From Halomonas cupida (lineage in GTDB: Bacteria > Pseudomonadota > Gammaproteobacteria > Pseudomonadales > Halomonadaceae): a DNA stretch of 64,000 nucleotides. The stretch is from positions 60,888 through 124,887 of the forward strand of contig NZ_FRCA01000001.1 in NCBI RefSeq assembly GCF_900142755.1, given 5' to 3'. The position numbers and the translations under genes are program-made. Shown here in pieces: positions 18,986 through 27,262 of this stretch; position 1 is the stretch's first letter; every line of letters begins with the position of its first letter. The notes beneath the pieces were generated by a model. That model did not search any database, was not told the origin of the DNA, and saw nothing but the letters and a program-made list of their open reading frames with translations.

Positions 18986-20116
18986 TCACTTGGCCTCCAT
19001 TGCCTTCTTGCGCATGAAATTGTTGAACAGCACCGCTATCAGCAGCATTGCGCCGAGGAAGACCTGGAACCAGTCGGTGTTCACGCCGGTATAAAAGATG
19101 CCCATCTGCACCAGGCCGAAGATCAGTGCGCCGAGTGCTGCTCCGATGGCGGAGCCATAGCCGCCGGTCAGCAGGGCTCCGCCGATAACCACCGCGATGA
19201 TGGCCTCGAGTTCCTTGAGCAGGCCGCGAATGGTGTCTGCAGAGCCGGTGTCCATCACCTGCAGGCAGGCGAAGACAGTGGCCGAGAGGGCCGTGAACAT
19301 GAACAGCGAGATCTTCACGCGATGTACGGGAACGCCGGAGTTGCGTGCCGCATTGGCGTCTCCGCCACTGGCGAAGATCCAATTGCCGTAGGGGGTGCAG
19401 AGCAGCACCCAGGTGGCAACGGCGGTGAGTCCCAGCCACCAGACGATGGATACCGGAATGCCGGTGACCACCGGGTTGCCGGCGAAGTTGGTGGCGATCC
19501 ATCCCTGGCCGGCCATCCAGGCGAAGAGACCGGTAGCCACTTCTCCCGAGAACAGCGCGGCAAACCAGTCACCGGCCATATGGTCATGAATCCCCCCGAT
19601 CTGGGTACGACCGGTCAGCAGGCGGCTGATGCCGATGGCCATGCCACGCAGAATGAACAGGAACCCCAGGGTGACAATGAAGGACGGCAGCCCGGTTCTG
19701 TTGACCAGATTGCCGTTGATCCAACCCACCAGGGCCGCGCAGGAGAAGGCCAGCAGCATCGCCGCCCAGAGTGGCCAGCCATATTCCACGGCGGGAATGG
19801 CGATCAGAATACCGGCCAGACCGATCATTGAGCCGATGGAGAGGTCGAATTCGCCGCCAATCATCAGCAGTGCGGCGGCCGTGGCGATGATCCCCAGTTG
19901 AGCGGATACTTCGAGGAAGTTGACGATGCCTGCCGGGGTGAACATGCCTGTCCCGCTGGAGGAGACAATGAAGAAGGCGAGTACCAGCACGGTGCCGGCC
20001 AGAGCACCCAGTTCGGGGCGGCTCAGCGCCTTTTTCCAGAATGGAACTCGCTGTATACGCTCATCCTGCTGTTCCGCGACTGGCGTAGAAGATTGGGGAG
20101 GTGTATTGGATTGCAT
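18986..20116 (-). CDS. iatP: Inositol ABC transporter permease
   Basis: This 376-residue branched-chain/ribose-type ABC permease has a soluble N-terminal stretch of about 35 residues and then about nine or ten helices. The family landmarks [40 protein letters not shown] and [14 protein letters not shown] are all present. It lies between ibpA and iatA in the leftward operon. It should form the inner-membrane channel for inositol taken up by the IbpA binding protein. Confidence 0.9.
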   Translation of the reverse strand: MQSNTPPQSSTPVAEQQDERIQRVPFWKKALSRPELGALAGTVLVLAFFIVSSSGTGMFTPAGIVNFLEVSAQLGIIATAAALLMIGGEFDLSIGSMIGLAGILIAIPAVEYGWPLWAAMLLAFSCAALVGWINGNLVNRTGLPSFIVTLGFLFILRGMAIGISRLLTGRTQIGGIHDHMAGDWFAALFSGEVATGLFAWMAGQGWIATNFAGNPVVTGIPVSIVWWLGLTAVATWVLLCTPYGNWIFASGGDANAARNSGVPVHRVKISLFMFTALSATVFACLQVMDTGSADTIRGLLKELEAIIAVVIGGALLTGGYGSAIGAALGALIFGLVQMGIFYTGVNTDWFQVFLGAMLLIAVLFNNFMRKKAMEAK

Positions 20117-20129
20117 GATGGTTGACTCC

Positions 20130-20160
20130 AGGGCCCGGGCAGTCGAGCGCGCCGGGCCCT
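20130..20160 (-). terminator. Intercistronic stem-loop between ibpA and iatP
   Basis: A perfect 9-bp GC-rich stem (AGGGCCCGG at 20130-20138 with CCGGGCCCT at 20152-20160) lies in the 73-base gap after the binding-protein gene. Such hairpins often protect or terminate most transcripts, so that the binding protein is made in excess over the permease. Confidence 0.7.
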
Positions 20161-20189
20161 TTGGGTAGTGATGGACTGTTAGTGAAAAA

Positions 20190-21125
20190 CTAACGAATAC
20201 CCTGTGCGCTCAGCTCGATGACCTGGGCGGCATTCTCCTGAGTCACGAAGCCGGGGCCGGTCGGTACGTCACCGGCGGGCAGTAGACCGTGCCTGGCGTA
20301 CTGGTCGAGGAACATTACCGGCAGGTACCCCTGGAGGTACTGTTGCTGATCGATGGCGAAGTCCAGCTCACCGGCATCCACAGCCTCGAGGATGCTGGGG
20401 GAAAGATCGAAGGTGCCGAGGGTGAACATATCGGTGGCTCCCTGATCGCGCATGGCACGCAGCATTGGCTCGGAGGCCAGGGTGCCAAGGGTAAGAATTC
20501 CCTTCACATCGCTGTTCTGATTGAGGTAGGCCACGATGGCATTGCGGATCTCGACCGGATCATGGGTGGTGGCCAACTGTTCGGCGTTACCGTCGAAGCC
20601 TTCGATGAAGCCGTCACAGCGCTGGTCGAGACCCTGATTGCCCTGTTCATGATTGACGCAGAGGCCTTTCTCCACGCCCATCTCCTGCATTCGTTCAGCA
20701 GCTTGCTTGCCGGCCTCGTACTCGCTCTGTCCGATATGCAGACGGGTACCGTAATTGCGAGCGACGTCACCACCGGAGTTGATGGTGATGACGGGGATGC
20801 CGTTGTTTGCGGCTCGCTGAACAATACCGCCCAGCGCATCCTCATCGGTAAAGGAAACGATCAGGCCATCAGGATCTGAAGCGACGGCGGCCTCGACCAG
20901 TTGCTGCATCTTGGCCATGTCGAAGGTCGAAGGAGCGCGATATTCCAGCTCGGCGCCCACCTGTTCGGCGGCATCCTCGGCACCGTTCTTGACCACCGAC
21001 CAGAAGGGATCGGAGGGGACGCCGTGAGTGACCATGACAAAGCGATTGCTGTCCTGTGCCTGTACCGACCCGGCCATCAGGGCAGCAGCGGTCGAGGCGA
21101 GTAGCCAGTGAGAAAGACGTGCCAT
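20190..21125 (-). CDS. ibpA: Periplasmic inositol-binding protein of an ABC transporter
   Basis: This 311-residue type I sugar-binding protein has a signal peptide: MARLSHWLLASTAAALMAGS, then cleavage after VQAQD. The mature part starts with FVMVTHGVPSDPFWSVVKNG and contains GLIVSFTDEDALGG and SSNPE-like ligand-loop positions typical of the family. I start it at the ATG at 21125 rather than further upstream because the signal peptide begins there and GAGG lies about nine bases before it. It is the first gene of the leftward inositol operon and faces iolR across a control region. Inositol specificity comes from context. Confidence 0.88.
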   Translation of the reverse strand: MARLSHWLLASTAAALMAGSVQAQDSNRFVMVTHGVPSDPFWSVVKNGAEDAAEQVGAELEYRAPSTFDMAKMQQLVEAAVASDPDGLIVSFTDEDALGGIVQRAANNGIPVITINSGGDVARNYGTRLHIGQSEYEAGKQAAERMQEMGVEKGLCVNHEQGNQGLDQRCDGFIEGFDGNAEQLATTHDPVEIRNAIVAYLNQNSDVKGILTLGTLASEPMLRAMRDQGATDMFTLGTFDLSPSILEAVDAGELDFAIDQQQYLQGYLPVMFLDQYARHGLLPAGDVPTGPGFVTQENAAQVIELSAQGIR

Positions 21126-21184
21126 GAGTAGAGTCCTCGTGATTGTCGTTGTGGTGTCGAGTGCGCAAATCGCGCAGGCAGAAT

Positions 21185-21198
21185 GAAATATAGATTCC
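21185..21198. promoter_or_regulatory. Imperfect RpiR/IolR-type operator
   Basis: GAAA-N6-TTCC differs at one position from the GGAA-N6-TTCC palindrome described for the RpiR-type regulator IolR of Sinorhizobium (from memory). It lies 60 bases from the better site in the ibpA-iolR divergent region. Confidence 0.5.
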
Positions 21199-21242
21199 AG
21201 TATGTGAAAACGACAGATTAATTGTTCTATACTTTTGTATGA

Positions 21243-21260
21243 ATGGAATGTTTGTTCCAT
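21243..21260. promoter_or_regulatory. IolR operator candidate, ATGGAA-N6-TTCCAT
   Basis: A perfect 6-bp inverted repeat with a six-base spacer (GGAA core at 21245-21248, TTCC at 21255-21258) lies midway between divergent ibpA and iolR. It matches the GGAA-N6-TTCC site known for IolR of the RpiR family. It is surrounded by AT-rich sequence suited to promoters on both strands. Confidence 0.68.
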
Positions 21261-21364
21261 AATGGCTAGGCTATTCAAGGCAGGGTCAGGTTTTTCGAGA
21301 CTCGGGTTTTTCGGGAGCCAGGAGAGTCGGCCTCTCATGACATGACAACGGCAAGGAGCTTTCC

Positions 21365-22228
21365 ATGAGTCAGACACCTCAGAGCTTCGAGGAACTCGAA
21401 GCACGTATCACGGCCGACTACCCGTCAATGAGCCGCCGCCTGCAACAGACGGCGCGTTTTCTACTCGATCATCCTCAGGAAGTGGCCTTTGCCACTGTCG
21501 CCAGGTTGGCGCAGGACGCTGCAGTGACGCCTTCGACCTTGATCCGGTTTGCCAACAGTTGTGGCTTCAAGGGTTTCTCGGAGATGCAGCAGCTCTTTCG
21601 TTCTCGCCTGGTGGATGAATTGCCCAATTACACCGAGCGGATCCGCGCCGTGCGCTCCGCGACCGGTGAGACGCCGGACAGCACTCAACTGCTCTGGGAA
21701 TTCGCGGAGGCCAATCGCGATGCCCTGGAGCAGTTACCGGGGCGTATTGACCCCAAGGGGCTGGAACAGGCGCTGGATATCCTCGATGAAGCCTCCGCCA
21801 TCCATGTGCTTGGCGCTCGGCGCAGCTTCGTCGTGGCGAACTACATGACCTATGCGCTGCACCACATCGAAAAGCCTGCCTTTCTGGTCAACGGGCTGGG
21901 GGGAATGTATGGCGAACAGATTCGAGCGATCGGGCAGCAGGATGCCTTGATTGCAGTGAGCTTTTCACCCTATGCCGAGGAAAGCCTCCTGGCGACCGAG
22001 CAGGCCAGAAGTCGTGGCGTGCCGACGGTGGTGATTACGGATTCGAGCCTCAGTCCGCTGGCACGCCTTGCCGATGTGGTACTGGTTGTCCATGAGGCCG
22101 AGGTCAGGAGTTTCCGAGGGCTGGCTGCCTCGCTTTGCCTGACGCAAAGCCTGGCCATTGCCCTGGGGATGCGAAAGGACAGGGAAAAGGAACAGTCCTC
22201 CCGACCCGGGGACGAGGAACGCGCCTGA
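21365..22228 (+). CDS. iolR: MurR/RpiR family transcriptional regulator of inositol catabolism
   Basis: The 287-residue protein has an N-terminal RpiR helix-turn-helix (about residues 20-80, with VARLAQDAAVTPSTLIRFAN) and a C-terminal SIS sugar-binding domain (about 125-260, with IHVLGARRSFVVANYMTYAL and LIAVSFSPYAEESL). AAGGAG precedes the ATG. It is divergent from the importer operon and upstream of iolG and iolB, with GGAA-N6-TTCC sites in the divergent region. Repression relieved by an inositol catabolite is the expected mode. The symbol rests on context. Confidence 0.85.
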   Translation: MSQTPQSFEELEARITADYPSMSRRLQQTARFLLDHPQEVAFATVARLAQDAAVTPSTLIRFANSCGFKGFSEMQQLFRSRLVDELPNYTERIRAVRSATGETPDSTQLLWEFAEANRDALEQLPGRIDPKGLEQALDILDEASAIHVLGARRSFVVANYMTYALHHIEKPAFLVNGLGGMYGEQIRAIGQQDALIAVSFSPYAEESLLATEQARSRGVPTVVITDSSLSPLARLADVVLVVHEAEVRSFRGLAASLCLTQSLAIALGMRKDREKEQSSRPGDEERA

Positions 22229-22288
22229 TAGCTGTAACAACATTTACCTGTAACAACCTGGCACTGACAGCACGGGTTACTGACAGCG

Positions 22289-22364
22289 CTAATTATTTAC
22301 AAAAATATCAGTTATTTATAAAAATATCAGTCATTTACAGCTACGTCAGTCATTTACAACTACG
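22289..22364. repeat. Four tandem 19-base repeats upstream of iolG
   Basis: Four head-to-tail 19-base units lie at 22289-22307, 22308-22326, 22327-22345 and 22346-22364. They share the core (T)CAGTCATTTACA. Units 3 and 4 differ by one base, and units 1 and 2 are AT-richer variants. The array ends 50 bases before the iolG start. It could be a multi-site operator or an expanded promoter element. It carries no GGAA-N6-TTCC site. Confidence 0.8.
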
Positions 22365-22414
22365 TCGATCACAGATGACGACATCAACCCCACATCGGCT
22401 GGAGGAACTATCGC

Positions 22415-23410
22415 ATGAGACTCGCTTTGATCGGTGCCGGACGTATCGGCAAGGTGCATGCTCGAACCATCGACCTCAATCCTGAGGTCACCCTGGCTGC
22501 CGTGGCTGATGTCCATGCCGAGGCTGCCGAGTCTCTGGCACGACAGTATGGTGTACGAGCCATCAGCGCCGATGCCATCTTCGAGGATGACGGCATCGAC
22601 GCGGTACTGATTGCATCCAGCACGCCGACCCATGCCGACTATCTGGAACGGGCCGCGCAGAGCGGCAAGGCGGTGTTGTGCGAGAAGCCGATTGCTCTCG
22701 ACCTGGCCCGCACCCGCGAGGCACTGAAGATACTGGAGGAGCACCCGGTGACCTGTGCGCTGGGCTTCAATCGTCGCCACGATCCACAGTTTGCAGCTCT
22801 CAAGCAGGCCGTGGCCGACGGCCGAATCGGTGATATGGAGTCATTGATCATCATCAGCCGAGACCCTGCACCGCCTCCTGCGGAATATGTCAGGGCGTCC
22901 GGCGGCCTGTTTCGCGACATGATGATCCATGACTTCGACATGGCCCGCTGGTTGCTCGATGAACCCATCGTTCAGGTACAGGCTCAGGGCAGTTGTCTGA
23001 TTAACCCAGCGATCGGCGAAGCCGGTGATGTGGACACCGCCATGGTGACGCTGGTCACCGCCAGCGGCCGACTGTGTCACATCAGCAATTCACGTCGTGC
23101 CTGCTATGGCTATGATCAGCGCATCGAGGCCTTCGGCAGCGCTGGTATGCTTCAGGCCAGCAACGAGACCGAGACTCGTCTGCGCTTCACCGGAGAGCCT
23201 GGACAGGTGGAGGAAAAGCCGAAGTGGTTCTTCCTTGAACGCTATGCCCAGGCATACAGCGCAGAGATCAATGATTTCGTCGACGCCTGGCAGCAGGGGC
23301 GTGCTCCCCTTGCCGGTGCTCAGGACGGTCTGGAGGCCCTGCGGCTGGCGGATGCGGCGCAGTTGTCGCTGTTGGAGCGGCGGCCTGTGAGCCTTGACGA
23401 GATTGGATGA
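22415..23410 (+). CDS. iolG: Myo-inositol 2-dehydrogenase
   Basis: IolG oxidises myo-inositol to 2-keto-myo-inositol with NAD, the first step of the pathway. The 331-residue protein has the Rossmann start LALIGAGRIGKVHARTI, the EKPIALD motif near residues 90-96, and the FRDMMIHDFDMARWLL segment with the catalytic Asp-His pair. TGGAGGAA lies before the ATG. It is separated from iolR by 186 bases carrying the 19-base repeats, so it may have its own promoter. iolB follows after 60 bases. Confidence 0.94.
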   Translation: MRLALIGAGRIGKVHARTIDLNPEVTLAAVADVHAEAAESLARQYGVRAISADAIFEDDGIDAVLIASSTPTHADYLERAAQSGKAVLCEKPIALDLARTREALKILEEHPVTCALGFNRRHDPQFAALKQAVADGRIGDMESLIIISRDPAPPPAEYVRASGGLFRDMMIHDFDMARWLLDEPIVQVQAQGSCLINPAIGEAGDVDTAMVTLVTASGRLCHISNSRRACYGYDQRIEAFGSAGMLQASNETETRLRFTGEPGQVEEKPKWFFLERYAQAYSAEINDFVDAWQQGRAPLAGAQDGLEALRLADAAQLSLLERRPVSLDEIG

Positions 23411-23470
23411 CAACTCACCGCACCATCGACCCCATCCATTTATTCAGCATTTCCTCAAGGGAGGACAGCA

Positions 23471-24283
23471 ATGACTTCGCTACTGGTTCGACCCTCGCCG
23501 CCTGATGAGCAGGGGACCGTCCTGGAAGTGACTCCGGAGTCTGCCGGCTGGGAGCATGTCGGCTTCCGTGTGCAAAAGCTGGCTCGTGGCCAGTGTCTGG
23601 AGGTCAGCACCGGAGGTCGTGAGCATTGTCTGGTGCTGCTTTCCGGCCGTGCAACGGTGAGCTGCGGTGAGCACTGCTGGGAGGATATCGGCGAGCGCAT
23701 GGACATCTTCGAGCGAATCCCGCCCTACGCCATCTACCTGCCGGATGGTGTGAGCTATCGTGTCGAGGCCACTACCGAGCTGGAACTCGCGGTCTGCAGT
23801 GCGCCGGGACATGGTCGCCACCAGCCGCGCCTGATTGCTCCCGATCAGGTGAAGTGCAGTACCCGCGGCAGTGGCACCAACACCCGCCATATTCAGGATA
23901 TTCTGCCGGAAACCGAGCCTGCCGACAGCCTGCTGGTGGTCGAGGTCTACACTCCGGCCGGCAACTGGTCGAGTTATCCGCCTCACAAGCATGATGTGGA
24001 TAACCTTCCCGACGAATCGATCCTCGAGGAGACCTACTATCATCGTCTGGATCCTTGCCAGGGGTTCGCCTTTCAGCGGGTCTATACCGATGATCGCTCG
24101 CTGGACGAGACCATGGCAGTGGAGGATGGCTGCTGTGTGATGGTCCCGCGTGGCTATCATCCCGTCGGGGCCCCGCATGGCTACGAACTCTACTACCTCA
24201 ATGTGATGGCGGGTCCCAAACGCCAGTGGAAGTTCCAGAACGATCCGGCGCATGAGTGGATCGTCAAGCCCCGGGCAGACTGA
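23471..24283 (+). CDS. iolB: 5-deoxy-glucuronate isomerase
   Basis: IolB converts 5-deoxy-D-glucuronate to 5-dehydro-2-deoxygluconate, the substrate of IolC. The 270-residue double-cupin protein has the diagnostic metal-binding run WSSYPPHKHDVD and the EETYYHRLDPCQGFAFQRVY block, and ends with GPKRQWKFQNDPAHEWI. AGGGAGGACAGC precedes the ATG. It is the last gene of the rightward inositol group. The methylmalonate-semialdehyde dehydrogenase gene (iolA/mmsA) is not in this window. Confidence 0.95.
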   Translation: MTSLLVRPSPPDEQGTVLEVTPESAGWEHVGFRVQKLARGQCLEVSTGGREHCLVLLSGRATVSCGEHCWEDIGERMDIFERIPPYAIYLPDGVSYRVEATTELELAVCSAPGHGRHQPRLIAPDQVKCSTRGSGTNTRHIQDILPETEPADSLLVVEVYTPAGNWSSYPPHKHDVDNLPDESILEETYYHRLDPCQGFAFQRVYTDDRSLDETMAVEDGCCVMVPRGYHPVGAPHGYELYYLNVMAGPKRQWKFQNDPAHEWIVKPRAD

Positions 24284-24341
24284 CGCGGGAGGAGAGGTAG
24301 CAGAAGTCGAAGGTGAAAAGTCGTGGAAGAGTGGTCGCTGA

Positions 24342-24368
24342 TGTCACATCGGCGGCCGCTCGCTCGTC
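24342..24368 (+). promoter_or_regulatory. ECF41-type sigma factor promoter
   Basis: TGTCACA (24342-24348) is followed by exactly 16 bases and CGTC (24365-24368). This matches the consensus TGTCACA-N16-CGTC that I recall for ECF41 sigma factors, 51 bases before the partner gene start. It implies that the sigma factor drives its own operon. Confidence 0.82.
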
Positions 24369-24419
24369 ATGGTATCGACACGCTCTGAATGTATCGAAAC
24401 CCACTGAAGGAGACGAACC

Positions 24420-24893
24420 ATGACCGCCAGACTCAACCCCTTTGCCGCCGCTCCGTCCTTGATGAAGGATTGGCAGACGATATCGCTTGCCATCAATGAG
24501 AGCATGGAGCCGACCCTTGTCGGGCTCGTCGAGATCCGTGCCTCCCAGATCAATGGCTGCGCCAACTGTCTCAACCTGCATACCGTGTTTGCACGCGAGA
24601 ATGGAGAAACCGAGCAGCGCATCAATCTGCTCTCGGCCTGGCGAGAGGCACCCTGTTATACGGACCGTGAACGCGCTGCACTTGGCTGGACCGAGGTGAT
24701 GACTCGGCTCTCGGAGGGGCATGAGCGGGAAAGTGCCTACCGGGCTCTGCAGGCACAATTCAGTGAGGAGGAGCAGGTGAAGCTTACCTTGATCATCAGT
24801 GTCATCAATGGTTGGAACCGCGTCGCCACCGGGTTCGGCATCTGGGTCGATCCTTCTGAAGTGAAACCCTCAGCAACCAGGGTCAGCGCCTGA
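24420..24893 (+). CDS. Carboxymuconolactone decarboxylase family protein (AhpD-like), ECF41 partner
   Basis: The 157-residue all-helical protein carries the AhpD-like motif GCANCLNLH (a CxxC pair with a nearby histidine) at about residues 43-51, as in peroxidase-like CMD proteins, and a conserved ACxYTDRERAALGWTE-like segment. AAGGAG precedes the ATG. Its stop overlaps the start of the sigma gene by one base (TGATG). ECF41 sigma genes are known to be linked to such COE genes (carboxymuconolactone decarboxylase, oxidoreductase or epimerase), which are usually their main target. A redox or peroxide role is inferred from the CxxC. Confidence 0.88.
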   Translation: MTARLNPFAAAPSLMKDWQTISLAINESMEPTLVGLVEIRASQINGCANCLNLHTVFARENGETEQRINLLSAWREAPCYTDRERAALGWTEVMTRLSEGHERESAYRALQAQFSEEEQVKLTLIISVINGWNRVATGFGIWVDPSEVKPSATRVSA

Positions 24894-25759
24894 TGACAGA
24901 TGTCAGACACGAGGATGCAGGTAGAGGTTTCGCTGCGTTGCGTCCAGCACTCATGCGTGTTGCCTATCGCATGCTTGGCTCTGTCGCCGATGCAGAAGAC
25001 ATTCTGCAGGAGGCCTTCATCCGCTGGATGAAGGTCGATCGTGGGGAAGTGTTGGAACCTGAAGCGTTTCTACGCCGCACGGTGACACGGCTCTGCCTGG
25101 ATCAGCTCAAATCGGCGCGACACCAGCGCGAGACCTATGTGGGTCCCTGGCTCCCTGAGCCTGTCGTGGAGGAAGAGGAGGAAGAGGAGGAAGAAGACGT
25201 CACCTTGCCGCTGATGCTGGCACTGGAACGTCTTTCGCCGCTCGAGAGAGCGGCTTTCCTGCTGCACGATGTGTTCGGGCTGGAGTTCGAGGAAGTCGCG
25301 ACGACCATCCAGCGTGATGCGGCGGCCTGCCGCCAGCTGGCTGCCCGGGCGCGTACTCATGTTCGTGAGGCGAGGCCGCGATATCAGGTGAGCCGGCATC
25401 GAGGTCTCGAACTGGCCAGGGCTTTCTTTACCGCATCGCGCAGCGGCGATATGCAGGCGCTTGGAGCGATGCTGGCCGACGATATCAGTGTGCACGCCGA
25501 TGGCGGGGGCAAGCGTCCGGCAGCCGCCGAGCCGATTCTTGGGTTCGAGGCGGTAATGAAGTTCCACGAAAGTCTGGCGGTCAAGCTCCGGGAGAGCGGC
25601 TCGACACTGGTGCGTGCCGGGTTCGTCAACGGACTGCCGGGATTCATCACGCTCGAGGCCGATGGCGAACTGCAGACGACGGCGCTGGATATCGAAGACG
25701 GAAGGATCACTGCTATCTATGTGGTGAGAAATCCTGACAAGCTGAGGCATCTACACTAG
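24893..25759 (+). CDS. ECF41 family RNA polymerase sigma factor with fused SnoaL-like C-terminal domain
   Basis: The 288-residue protein has sigma region 2 (about residues 18-75), a linker, sigma region 4 (about 105-160), and then a SnoaL-like domain of about 115 residues that replaces an anti-sigma factor. The three ECF41 signatures are all present: WLPEP in the linker, DGGG in the SnoaL part and NPDKL near the C-terminus. The linker also contains nine glutamates in a row after WLPEPVV, encoded by a GAR triplet run (about 25171-25197), which is unusual. In known ECF41 members the C-terminal domain both inhibits and aids the sigma core. Confidence 0.92.
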   Translation: MTDVRHEDAGRGFAALRPALMRVAYRMLGSVADAEDILQEAFIRWMKVDRGEVLEPEAFLRRTVTRLCLDQLKSARHQRETYVGPWLPEPVVEEEEEEEEEDVTLPLMLALERLSPLERAAFLLHDVFGLEFEEVATTIQRDAAACRQLAARARTHVREARPRYQVSRHRGLELARAFFTASRSGDMQALGAMLADDISVHADGGGKRPAAAEPILGFEAVMKFHESLAVKLRESGSTLVRAGFVNGLPGFITLEADGELQTTALDIEDGRITAIYVVRNPDKLRHLH

Positions 25760-25899
25760 ATTTCATCATCACGCAGGACATGCATGGCCGTTACCGGTAC
25801 AGGCCATCACGATGAGGTTGCAGGGCGCTGCGATCAGTTGCGCTGAGACCTGAGGTCCGGCTTCCCCGGGGCACGCGAAGGTTACGGTCAAGCGGTGAG

Positions 25900-26394
25900 A
25901 TGGACATAAGAACGGCTGAACAGACAGAGCTCAACCACTTGGCCCATCTCTGGTATGAGAGCTGGCGCGATGCCCATGCCGCTATTCTGCCGGAAGCGCT
26001 GGTTCGACACCGGACGTTGGAAAGCTTCAGGAGCCGGCTTCAATCGACGCTATCCGGTGTGCGAGTCGCAGGCCCGCCTGGCAGGCCTCTTGGTCTGTGC
26101 ATCATCAAGGAGGGTGGGGTTGATCAACTGTTTGTCTCGGAATGTGCGAGAGGCACTGGGGTTGCAACCGCACTGTTGTCTGATGCAGAAGCGAGTCTCG
26201 GAAATCTCGGGGTGCAGGTGGCCTGGCTGGTATGTGCAATAGGCAATGAGCGGGCAGCGGGGTTCTACAGGAAGAATGGCTGGCAGCGTACCGGAAATGT
26301 GGTTATCCACCTGCCGATCTCTGATGGCGTCTTTCCTCTTGAAGTCTGGCGCTATGAAAAGGTCCTGTCCGAGACATGGCCCGTCGAGGACTGA
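25900..26394 (+). CDS. GNAT family N-acetyltransferase
   Basis: The 164-residue protein has the GNAT fold order: an N-terminal IRTAEQTELNHLAHLWYESW helix pair, a central strand GVDQLFVSECARGTGVATAL that carries the acetyl-CoA loop (RGTGVA), and AAGFYRKNGWQRTG near the end. It is a stand-alone gene 140 bases after the ECF41 operon. The acceptor substrate is unknown. The ribosome site is weak (GGTGAG). Confidence 0.82.
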   Translation: MDIRTAEQTELNHLAHLWYESWRDAHAAILPEALVRHRTLESFRSRLQSTLSGVRVAGPPGRPLGLCIIKEGGVDQLFVSECARGTGVATALLSDAEASLGNLGVQVAWLVCAIGNERAAGFYRKNGWQRTGNVVIHLPISDGVFPLEVWRYEKVLSETWPVED

Positions 26395-26533
26395 TGCTCA
26401 CTCCCATCGCTGTTTTCCATTGCCCGCAGCGGCCATATTCTCGCCAACGGTGATGGTTGGTCGGAGATGACACAACACGGCTTGTGTCTGCATGAAGCAT
26501 CCTGCCAGAGCTTTACCGGCAAGTACCGTTCGG

Positions 26534-27262
26534 TCACGTGTCACTGAGGTTGTCCGTGACCCGTTTGCGGACTCGGTTGATGTGGTGACGCATGGCCAGT
26601 CGAGCGCCGTCGCTGTCTCTCTGCTCGATGGCGTCCAGAATCATGCGATGCTCTCCTATGACCCGGTCGATGCGTTCCTGGCTGGCGCTTTTCGTGATGC
26701 TCAAGGCCATGGTCATTGCCTTCTCGATGTCCATGTGAATGGACTCGAGAATGCTCGGGAACATATCGTTTCCGGTGGCTTCTGCAATAACCATATGGAA
26801 TGTGAAGTCTGCCTCGCTGGCGATACGGCCTTGAGAAAAGTCTTCTTCCATCCCCTTGAGAGCGTCACGTAACTGGATCAGTTGACCTTCATTACGACGC
26901 TCTGCTGCCAGCGCGCTGGACTCGCACTCCAGCGCGATTCGGACCTCGTAGCTCTTGAGAAGCAGAGATACATCCGAGGCATCGGCGTACTGAATAAGGC
27001 CGGCGGGCGGAATACGCTGAACGAAGCTGCCTGACCCCTGGCGAGAAATGATGATGCCATCGGCCTGCAGACGCATCAGTGCTTCCCTCACGACAGGGCG
27101 AGAAACCGAGTAGTGCTGACATATGCGGTGCTCTGAAGGAAGCTTCTCGCCTTTCTTGAACTGGCCATCAATGATGGCCTGCATAAGCTTTCCGTAAAGT
27201 TTATCGGCCAGTTTCTCTCTTCGGGGAGGTGTCCCGAGAATGCTTTTTTCATCAAGCTTCAT
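26534..27262 (-). CDS. GntR family regulator, FadR subfamily (FCD domain)
   Basis: The 242-residue protein has an N-terminal winged helix (about residues 15-80: KLPSEHRICQHYSVSRPVVREALMRLQADGIIISRQGSGSFV) and a C-terminal FCD domain with metal-type positions (DFTFHMVIAEATGN and GEHRMILDAI). It is the last gene of the leftward TctC-TctB-TctA group. Its ATG overlaps the stop of tctA by four bases, so it is made with the transporter and probably controls it. Candidate FadR-type operators lie upstream of the first gene of the group. Confidence 0.88.
   Translation of the reverse strand: MKLDEKSILGTPPRREKLADKLYGKLMQAIIDGQFKKGEKLPSEHRICQHYSVSRPVVREALMRLQADGIIISRQGSGSFVQRIPPAGLIQYADASDVSLLLKSYEVRIALECESSALAAERRNEGQLIQLRDALKGMEEDFSQGRIASEADFTFHMVIAEATGNDMFPSILESIHMDIEKAMTMALSITKSASQERIDRVIGEHRMILDAIEQRDSDGARLAMRHHINRVRKRVTDNLSDT

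Noticed and set aside
22289..22364. CRISPR-like array
   Set aside because: The units are contiguous 19-base tandem repeats without unique spacers, and no cas gene is present.
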